In this document: positions 55,408-64,000 of the stretch, in pieces
Layout: each line of letters opens with the position of its first letter
Position numbering within the stretch: position 1 is the stretch's first letter
Origin: Agrocybe praecox
Lineage: Eukaryota; Basidiomycota; Agaricomycetes; Agaricales; Agrocybaceae
Reading direction: 5' to 3'
Assembly (NCBI GenBank): GCA_964017145.1
Contig: OZ024845.1
Location: forward strand, 1,116,001 to 1,180,000
DNA: 64,000 nucleotides
Position numbers and translations under genes: made by a program
The notes under the pieces: generated by a model
What the model was told of the DNA's origin: nothing
What the model saw: only the letters and a program-made list of their open reading frames with translations
The model's database searches: none

Positions 55408-57705
55408 TTTACTTTAATAATTATACAAAAGACACCAAAGTCTCCTATAAATAACATTTTTGATAACTGAAACAAATAAAGAGACACAAATAGCCCATGG
55501 GGTAACCTATATTTCCCCAATCAGATATCAAATTATGTAAAGAATCAAAAATGACCCTCAGAGCTTTCCTGGGATGCCCTCAGGGCTACTTATGATAACT
55601 CAAATCATAACATTTCATCCAAGTCATCTTAGGGCTAAAGGCTTTTTCCTGATGTATGCTGATGAGATTACCAGAAATATACATGTATTTGATAGAAATT
55701 CGCCTGAATTAGTTTGAATTAGCTGAATTTAATGCGAGTTAATGCGTGTTAACTCATTGGTCTACAGGACACCTTTCTCCCAATGCTACCTGGGAGAATT
55801 GACTAGTGTTACATCATTTTTGATCCCAACACCTCTTAACAATATATAGGTTGATCTAAAGATATATAGGACAATATAAATCACATGTGCTTTTTCCTGA
55901 TGATCCTAGTCTACCTTGGTGTAAAATTTCAAATGATTTGGATCACTCAGTCTGAAGTTATTTGCCTAACAGTCCAACTTCAAAAAACATTTGAACAGTT
56001 TTGTCCCTCACTGTAACTATACAAGCCCATATCATATTTATTTTACGACTTGTGGCTCGTGTAGTCCATTGTTGTATTTGACGGCACACCAGTTATCAGT
56101 CAGCCTGGTGTGGGAACGACCTTATTTGGGTTGAAATCAAACCAACATCAATCTGATCTCTTCCAGTGTCCACCACCACTGCTCTCACTCTGCCCTCTCC
56201 TCGTTGCAGAGATGTGGGCGCGCATGTGGCTACTGTTGGTCGACAGCAAGCTGAGAAATGATGATGAATGTATGAGTTCTTCCACCACCGCATTGGCACA
56301 ACACCCCCTGTGATGAAGACTGCAACGACTGCCGACCACCAAGCACAATGTCAGTAACGGTGATGATGCCCTACCAGTACTTGCACCAGCACCTGTAGAC
56401 TCTTGACAACCATGGCGGCGGTGGGCTACAACATGAGACACAAGTCCGGGCTAGCGGGAGCGGGAAAGGTGGCCAGGGCAACAGCAGTTGGTGCAGGGGT
56501 GCCGAGTAGTAATGAGAGCAGCAAGACAGCAACTCAGGGTAGCGTAAACGACAAGACCAGGTTGAGGGCAGACACAATTATGATGACCACAAGACACGAG
56601 AACAAGAACTCGCACTTGAAGTCCTCAGTTCACTCAGCTTTTTCTCCTCTTCTTCATATTAGCATGATTCCCAGTCCTTCCCTATCTTTCATGTTTTTCT
56701 CTCTCTTCTATGTACTTATTCCCTCACCATAGCACCTCCTGGATTTCAATTCCGGGAACCTGATATGGACAGCAATAGGTTGTTTGAATCAATTTGTGAA
56801 CTCCCTTGTATGGCATGGAAATATTCAGCGGTGAATGCTGGGAAAAGGTTGACAACAACGGGTGGTACTAGGCTGGGCAGGAACGGTGAATAGAATGTAC
56901 ACCCCTTCCTCTGTGTTTGACTTTGTTTTCTTGTCACTCTTATTTTTGTTCTTGTTCTTGTTCTCATTCCATTTTATTTTATTTTGTCCCAATATCATTT
57001 TTCCTATTAAAAAAACCATATCACTCATATCCCACATCCGATTCTTCCAGAACGCAAACACACGAACCCAGCTCCAAGAAGACGAACCCAACGACACACA
57101 CTCTTCCAAGTCTTCTTCTTCCTCATTGGAAGAAGTAGTAAAAAAAGATATAAAACTCACCATCGCACAGGGCCAGGGGTCAGGCCTTCAGGCCCCAAGT
57201 CCTCATCCTCATCAACAACCCAAAACTTCCCCGATACTGGATACAAAACTGGACATGTCATCTGCGAAGGCTGCAGTGCAGGGATGTCTTTCTGAGACAA
57301 AGAGACAGGCAGTTTTTCTGTGAACCATTGGGAGGCTCATAGGCTTGATTGGTACCCGTCCTCATTCTCTGTTTATTGAATTCCATTTTTAACCTACTCT
57401 ATAGCCCAGCAACCCCACATACAAACACATGCACCAACAACCATATCAACAATGCCAGGTTCTCTCCTGTACTCCACATGCACCCCAGTTTGTCCTCCTC
57501 GCACAGCCCCCAAAACAAAAACACTGACCACACTGACCCACTGACCAAATGCTGATGTGCCAAACACACTGAACAACACATCAAATACCTACGCGCAGAC
57601 ACATACATCACTCAATTCGGAGACATTTTATTTTTGTCTTATTTCTTCTTTGGCCAATTCACATGTTGTTGGAACTTGGGTCGGACTCGAGGTATTACTT
57701 GTGCC
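55408..57705. other. Non-coding region beyond the Plavaka-like gene
   Basis: AT-rich to about 56,050, then mixed. It may contain the unrecognised 3' end of the Plavaka-like element. The open frame 56,862-57,323 includes a Ser/Asp-rich piece (THSSKSSSSSLEEVVKKDIK) but matches nothing known. Confidence 0.4.
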
Positions 57706-58436
57706 ATGAAATCGAAACAACCACTATCTGCCAATCCACAAGGGAGAGGGACGTATAACCTGGCCTGCAACGTTTGCTCTAGAAAGTAAGCTGCCAGTCG
57801 CCACGCTGTGCACGATAAAGCGTGGAAAAGTTGTTGATCAACAACTGAATGGCACAGAAAAACCAAATGTGACAGAATTAAACCTGTTTGCCAACCATGT
57901 CGGATGCAAGGCTGTCAATAAGAAGTGCTTATACTTACATCTTCCCAATTTTGTTGACCTAGAGGCTACCGCAGTGTACATGGATAAAGAATCCTGTCCG
58001 CAAACCAAGTACAGAGCAGCACTTCAAAGCTATGTTCAAGTGGGCAGAGAACCTGCACCTTTGCTCAGAAGAATTCTGCAAATACGCTAATTACTTGGAG
58101 TCACTGCTGGATAAGTGCCAAAGTGATTATCATTCTTGCCGCTGCGTCAATTTTCGAGTATCTCGACCTACAGAAAGCGACGGTTTACTTGGTCAATCAA
58201 CAGATATCCTAGATCACAACTTTGACCACACTTCAGCGGGTGTTTTTGATAACGATGATGGGTCAGATCCAGGGAGCGATCCAACCAAAGAGATCTGTTC
58301 GCCTGCCAGAGACTCAAAATTCATCTGCTTTTTTGTCTTTCTTGCATGGGGCATTGAAATCCTGTGGTTTAAATCCAAGAAGATGGTCTTGTGCACCATT
58401 ACAGAATCACAGCACCATTCAGATTTGAACACCTAG
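57706..58436 (+). CDS. Possible Zn2Cys6 (fungal binuclear cluster) regulator, partial or decayed
   Basis: The ATG at 57,706 starts MKSKQPLSANPQGRGTYNL. With an intron at 57,786-57,857 (GTAAGC...GCACAG) it gives ACNVCSRKKTKCDRIKPVCQ-PC. This is C-x2-C-x6-C-x6-C-x2-C, five of the six cysteines of a Gal4-type zinc cluster in the basidiomycete form (KCDxxKPxCxPC). The frame then meets TAA after RMQGCQ, so the sixth Cys needs a frame change (KKCLYLHL in another frame) or an unseen intron. Further down, a frame with EFCKYANYLESLLDKCQ and NDDGSDPGSDPTKEI may be the rest. Such proteins are DNA-binding transcription factors. It may be a broken copy. Confidence 0.45.
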
Positions 58437-59096
58437 AAATTTCAAGTCATTGTTCACGGTTCCCTGAACTTGCAGAGAAGTCACCTATGTACTGCTCCTT
58501 GACGGCATTAACGAAGAGCATTGCAACCCACAATTAGATTGGTCCTGTCATCTTTCAAAATCTGTGCCCTTAGACTGTTGTTCTCATGACAAGTGCGAAG
58601 TTATTCTATTTCTTGTTTATCGTGTCTTCTAATCATTTGTGCATTTCAGAACGTTTGTAGCCATCCATGGCCTGAACAGGTTCCTTCTGAGCCTAACACA
58701 CCACCATTGACTGACAATGGTCATTGATGCCATAGCCTGCATAGAGTCATTTTCGCCGGTGAGGTAGGTGTCTATTGTACTCTGTGATCCTGCCGATATG
58801 ACCAATAAACACATGCATAAAATCCCCCAACATGGATGCCAACATGTTTAAATAAAATAAAATAAAAGACTCATATCTACCACGTGTAGCGGTGGCCCTG
58901 CAAAACAAGTTTGAAATGATAATATACATAATAGCTATTAGTATATTTTCAGAGTTCTGCCAAATCCACAGACAAGTCTCTTCCCTTTGACAATATGCTC
59001 CTGCTCTGCACTAAACCTCTCTGTATCCAGGCGTCGCCCGTAGGGCAATTGAAAAGGTATTCTACTATCAATTCTATCCGTAGATTCTATCCCCGC
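58437..59096. other. Non-coding region
   Basis: No gene or repeat structure recognised. Confidence 0.4.
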
Positions 59097-59803
59097 AACT
59101 CCAAAGTAGTGCTGCTGCTGCAGTGCGGTGACTTTGTAGTGACTGTGACTGCACTGCAAGATTTTGATCTCCGACATGCTACAAAGTACAGTGAAGTGTT
59201 GATGAAGTCACTGTGCAGGCTCTTGCAGTCTGTGATAGTAAAACCAAATAATGTTGTTCCAGTCGGTAGAACCACTGTTCTTTCCTCCTGGAAGACAGAT
59301 CGGTCTGGGATAGTCCACAAAATTTGACATTATTTTAGCTGTATGGTCTAAATTGGTATCCTGTAATTTTTAAGCATATTCGACAACCTTGTCTTCCTCT
59401 ATCTTTCTATTTTCCAAATGTTTGTATTCAGGCATACATCATTGTGTTTCGAGTATACAAATTAAAAATAGTGCATTATGTACAGAAGTCCGAAGAAACC
59501 TGAGAAAATATAGATTTTGCTTTCTGCTCTTTTAAAAGGTGATCCAAATGAAAATCCTCCACTTTTCATGACGGACTAGCAAGCATATATGTTTAATTTC
59601 TCTAAAAGCAGAAAAAACTGCAAAAAAACTAGTAGAAATTGCAAGAAATAGTCCATGAAGATGTTTTTTGGTGATCGCGAGAACAAACTTCACAATTCAA
59701 TTTTTTGCAGCAACTGCATGTCACAGTGAGGCGTAATGCAGTGCCACGAGGCGGCTACAAAGCTGACTGCACTGCACTCTATAGCAGCACTACTCCGAAG
59801 TTC
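59097..59803. mobile_element. TIR element (MITE-like), ~0.7 kb
   Basis: About 65 bp at 59,097-59,160 (AAGTAGTGCTGCTGCTGCAG and CTTTGTAG...CACTGCA) recur inverted at about 59,735-59,803 (CTACAAAG, GCAGTGC and AGCAGCACTACT). The interior has no ORF. Target duplication not resolved. Confidence 0.55.
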
Positions 59804-60785
59804 TGAAAAAGTTGAACTTGCTGGGGTGAGAGAGACCAATCAAGTTAAGAAATTGGGGACTTGTATTGCTGCATTGACGGCCTCAAACCAAGTACAAATT
59901 AAGGGCCGGCTCGACTGCCACCGTCGACTTTCAATCCGAATCAGCTCATCGTGTTGGTGTCAAAAAAACACTGCTTGACCGCTGTTCTTTACTTGGAAAA
60001 ATGTAAGAACTATCAATGATTCTGGCTGGCTTCTCAGTACTACTCGTAGCACCCTGTGGAGTTCAACTTTTCAGGTCACCTGAAAACTGCCGAGAAATCC
60101 TGGTTTTAGTTTATAAATTAAGTCGCTTATAAATTATGTAGGATAATCAAAATTTTGGGACATCATGTATACTAATTGAAAACTAAGTATTTGTTCAAAT
60201 TTTTCGTCACCATGTAAACTTCATCCGAAATGGGATGTTCAGTCAGGCCAAAATTACAAAAAAACAATAGAAGTTTTAGTTAATTTCTAGGTAGTCCAAA
60301 AATATAGACTCTATGCATTCCAAAAACCGGAACAAAAATTATGTTTTTAACAATAACTTCAAACAGTTGAATACATCAAATATCAGATGAATTTTTGGCA
60401 TGTCCGTAACTTTGCCGTAACTATAGCTAAAAAGAGAGATATCAGCGTGACTGAAACCATGAAAACCTATTCAATTAATTGTTTTCAGACGATCAAAAAC
60501 TCTGAGCTTCTGTCACATTTTCAATTGTGCCCAAATGTAATGATGCGATCCCAAAACGGAAGTGATGACCAAGCGACAAGTCAAATGAGATCCATTACAC
60601 TGCGTTGATCTCGTAAAGAGAGTCAACGAAGGGAAAACTAGCTACTTATATAGGATTTATAATAGGAGGCTAGCTAATATGAAACTAAATGATAATTGTT
60701 TTGAAATAATACTGAACTAGGAATGAATAAAAGAAGGAATAAAAATAGAACAAGATAAGATTAGATAAGTTGGAGGGAATTCATG
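59804..60785. other. Non-coding region
   Basis: AT-rich, no gene seen. Confidence 0.4.
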
Positions 60786-61130
60786 ACATCAAAATAGGGC
60801 TGCCAACCGACCCCGTCTCAGACGGCTCACGGTACCGACCCGTCGAGCAACGAACAACAGACAGAGCCGTCCCGTCGAACACCAAATATGACCCGTCCCC
60901 AAGCCGTCAAAACACGGCCGTCACGGGCCGTCAGACGGGTGGTCTCTATAATAGTGATGTGCCGGCCCTGGCTTGGCCCAAAAGCCCCGGCTTTGGCCTG
61001 GCCTGACACGGCTTTGGCTTCAAAAAATTCAGAGCCAGGCCAAAAGCCACAATGGTGGCCTGGCAGGGCTTGGCTTTGGCATAGGCCAGGGCTTTTGCTA
61101 TTTTTAAACTGATTATATAAGACATCTTAA
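60786..61130 (-). mobile_element. Terminal regions of hAT-like elements
   Basis: TAGGGCTGCCAACCGACCCC starts a CCGTC-rich stretch. At about 60,955 a second GC-rich end begins, TGATGTGCCGGCCCTGGCTT, with many GGCCAAAAGCC and GGCTTTGGCC words to 61,095. Both resemble hAT ends of mushrooms. The second belongs by position to the hAT transposase that follows; the first may be an older element into which it inserted. The other ends lie outside the window. Confidence 0.5.
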
Positions 61131-61149
61131 AAAGGAAATTTTATTCAAA

Positions 61150-64000
61150 TTAGGACAGGACATCATCGTCGTCGTTATCTATGTCAATGATCAAAGAGTC
61201 CCAACTGACAAGTCCATTTTCGTCTACCCAGTCAGCGTTACCATCATCATCTACAATTTCGAGCTCCTCTTCGAGAATGGATGAAGGTGCAGGTTCCCGA
61301 AAGAGGAGATCAGATTTCATCAAGCACTTTATTACTTGGAGTGCTTCAATGACGTCTGCACCCAATCTGTTTTGCCGCTTACTAATAGTAATGCCTGCAG
61401 AGGAGAATGCCCGCTCGCTTGAAACAGAGGACCCCATAATTGAAAGATAGTCCAGTGCGAGCGAAGCCCAGACAGGGAAACGAGTTTCGTTTAGCTGAAA
61501 TTACATTATATAAGCAAAAGAACAACGAAGAAAAACAAAGCTCTTACCCCCCACCATTGAATTGGAGACATATCATCCGGAACAACATCTACTGTATCAA
61601 GATATTGGTTGAACTCGTGTAACCATGGACTTGATTCAATGCCTGGAGAGGGAGACGGTACCGAATTGTCCTCAGAGTCTTCAAGATGTGCCATAAGTTT
61701 CGCAAGTTTCTTGTTGCCTTTGACAGCAGGCTTCGGTCGACCAGTTTCTCCGTACATCTCAAGATGGCGCTCTTTGAACTATATCCATAGAATAAGATTT
61801 GTACATGATGTATATGAAAGAAATAACGTACAATTTTTTCAACTGAAGCTCGCACTTCTTGCTGAAGTGACGATGACCAGTGTTTCTTGAAATGATCCAT
61901 TTTCGAGTCTGGGTTAAGTACTAAAAGCGAATAAGAACAAGAATAAGCAGATGATCTAATTACGCACCCATAACCATATTATATGCCTCTGAGGTTGCCG
62001 TCTTATTATAGTATTCCTCAACTTTTTTCACGCCTGCTTTGAGCGCATTTGTAAATGGTTGGTACTTGCTCTTATCTTTTACGCCACTGGTGGCACGGGT
62101 GATACGGTTACTCCAAACAGTGTGAAGACCTTCGAGTGCGGGTAATGCATTATGTAGGCTGGGGGCTGACTCATACGAGAATGCCTGCTGAGCATTATCA
62201 GAGTGCTGAAGTGCGGAATTAGTCAAACGAACATTTCAATTGAATAAGAAAGGTTATGTACCTCCAAGAGCTCAATCAATGTCTCGACACGATCCCATTC
62301 CTCTTCTGAGAGCTCAAGTGCTTTAATCTTCTCACGCTTTGCTTTATCCGTCTCATCCTTTGAGATCTTCTGGATAAAATCATCGAAGAACTAGATAGTA
62401 ATAGATAAGTCTTTAGAAATCGTAATGGAAAGCAATGACTTACATCGCGAAGGTGCACAGCACGCTTTAACATGACTAACGTTGATGACCATCGTACCTT
62501 CATGTCAAGGAGGAGGGTCAATGGTTTTGTCCCTGCCTTGACTTGAAGTTCCTTCAAGCACTCCTTTCGTTTTGCTGATGAGCGCGACTTCGATCATAGA
62601 TATCAGTGTTTTGTATATGAATGGGCGCAATCACTACATACCTTGACTGTAACCGCACATATGAGTCCTACTTTGTCTCAGATGTCATCAAGGATGTGTG
62701 GCTCAAGGACTTCTGGGTTCTCGGGATCGTAGTGGTCTGACACACTATGGGTGCTGATTAGGGCCTGAGTTGCAAGGTTAATTATATGCGCCAAGCATCT
62801 ATAGACAAAATATTAGTCGAAAATTGATGGAAGAAAATAATAAAAAAGATACCGAATGTGGTATGTGGTCCAATTCCAACGTTTCTTGGAATTACAACGC
62901 ATTTTTGAAGCATTGAGAATTTTCCTGAAGTGGCTGAGCATGGTAAGATTATTTGACGCGTTATCACACGTAATCCACCCAACCTGGTATCATCAAGTAT
63001 CAGTAAAACTATTTACATACTGGAAAGAAGACATACTTTATGCCCAAAATTAAGACGCTTCACAATTTTAAATAGAGCCCATCCAAGGTTCACACCGTCG
63101 TGAGCACAATTAAGCCTCGTAAACCCAAGCAATGCTGACTGTTGCTCCCATACACCATTTTCCAGCTTCTCGTTCCAGTGCCCAGTGACCGCAAAGTAGG
63201 CATCCGCAGTATTGGCCTGCCACGCATCGCACGTAAGACTGATAAGACCTGATTTATTGCCCTAGTGACACAACAAGTTAGTAGGTGACATAGATATAAG
63301 AGAAGCAATCAAGACGTACAGAGATCCGCTTGCGAAGATCAGTCATATTCTTCTTAAATAATTCCATGATATGTTTGCGAGTCGCTTTTCGGTTGGGTAT
63401 GATCACACCATTTGTCGCCCGAGCAGCAATATTGATCATGTTGTGGAATTTTGGGTGCTCCAATGCTTGAATAGGCTTTACGAGTAAAAGACGTTAACGA
63501 ATCATTGAGAAAAACAGTAATATATAAGTACCTGGTCAGTAGCGATGAGCCATTCAACAGCCGCTTCACGAAACACATCATCGGAGTACTTCACAAGCCT
63601 CTCCTGCGCCACCCGTTCTCTCAGATGAGGATCCAGCGAAGTTTGTTTCGTGCGATCTGCCGCTTCCTTAGCCTCCTTCGCTGCTTTGACCACCTTCGGT
63701 AGCTTTGATGTGAAGTTGTTCTTGTCGCACCACTTATTATAGGCATTCTACATATCATAAGTAAAAGATTTCGTAGCCAATAAAATATAGAATAAACTTA
63801 CTAGATGGTGGGCCTCAATATGGTGTCGAAGGGTGGTAGATTCATTTACGAGGTATACCATTTTCCCCATTTTAGATCTGCATAGAAATGAATTAGTATA
63901 CCACAATAAGTGACCAATTATACGGAGACTTACTTGCAGTAAATACAACAACGCTTCATTTTATTCCTAAACGTAGCACATGGTTCAAAGAATGCGTTGA
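61150..64000 (-). pseudogene. hAT-family transposase with BED-type finger, 5' end outside the window
   Basis: On the minus strand from the right edge: ATFRNKMKRCCIYCKSKMGK and STTLRHHIEAHH (BED-type zinc finger, CxxC...HxxxxH). Then come FHNMINIAARATNGVIIPN, ISLTCDAWQANTADAYFAVT (first catalytic Asp region), VWVDYV...CDNASNN (second Asp region), WTTYHIRCLAHIINLATQAL and VRWSSTLVMLKRAVHLRD. The C-terminal hAT dimerisation motif is GSSVSSERAFSSAG, ending VLS-stop at 61,150. Exons are separated by introns of about 50 bp. One in-frame TGA (62,680-62,678) sits where CGA would fit (DDI-stop-DKVGL); otherwise the gene reads well. hAT transposases cut and paste with 8-bp duplications. Confidence 0.85.

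Overview
The window reads as nuclear DNA of a mushroom-forming basidiomycete (Agaricomycetes). The evidence is split genes with short (about 50-65 bp) GT-AG introns and host genes of basidiomycete type (LSM8, a TPT-family transporter, an EHN-type epoxide hydrolase, remnants of a DOPA 4,5-dioxygenase-like gene and a copper radical oxidase). It also carries transposon families typical of this class: KDZ with a TET/JBP dioxygenase, a Plavaka-like element, a hAT element and a chromodomain Ty3/gypsy element. All calls come from reading translations by eye; no search was run.

Layout. 1-14 kb is ordinary gene space: the 3' end of an RmlD/MAT2B-like gene, a decayed DOPA-dioxygenase-like gene, a divergent pair (TPT transporter on minus, LSM8 on plus), an epoxide hydrolase and a copper radical oxidase remnant. 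14.1-18.5 kb is a many-exon P-loop GTPase gene with a 2.4-kb intron filled by about 30 copies of a ~73-bp repeat. 19-25.5 kb holds an LTR fragment, short tandem repeats and a 5'-truncated gypsy element with its 3' LTR. 25.5-29.8 kb has several small unrecognised genes, some broken.

30,019-51,357 is the most interesting part: a 21.3-kb KDZ-type DNA transposon with ~430-bp inverted termini, flanked by a 7-bp target duplication (CCGCAAT). It sits inside a small coiled-coil gene, and removing the element plus one CCGCAAT rejoins that gene in frame. It carries four genes: an Agaricomycete-type gene of unknown function (minus), a proline-rich gene (plus), an apparently intact TET/JBP-type 2-oxoglutarate/Fe(II) dioxygenase (minus) and, head-to-head with it, a KDZ transposase with a CxC-type cysteine cluster (plus) that has several nonsense changes. 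The element is itself a nest. A 5.4-kb non-coding element with ~700-bp inverted repeats and related termini (34,819-40,213, duplication GCTCACT) splits the first cargo gene. A SINE-like insertion with a 15-bp duplication breaks an exon of the same gene, two TA-flanked MITEs sit in an intron and behind its 3' end, and a solo LTR (duplication ATTAT) lies behind the transposase.

51.9-55.4 kb is a decayed Plavaka-like transposase whose exon is split by another solo LTR (duplication AAATG). 55.4-61 kb is mostly non-coding, with a possible Zn2Cys6 regulator and a TIR element. 61-64 kb is a BED-finger hAT transposase running off the right edge. Several inactivating changes in these elements look like C-to-T decay at CpG, which fits cytosine methylation of transposons and gives context to the TET/JBP gene.
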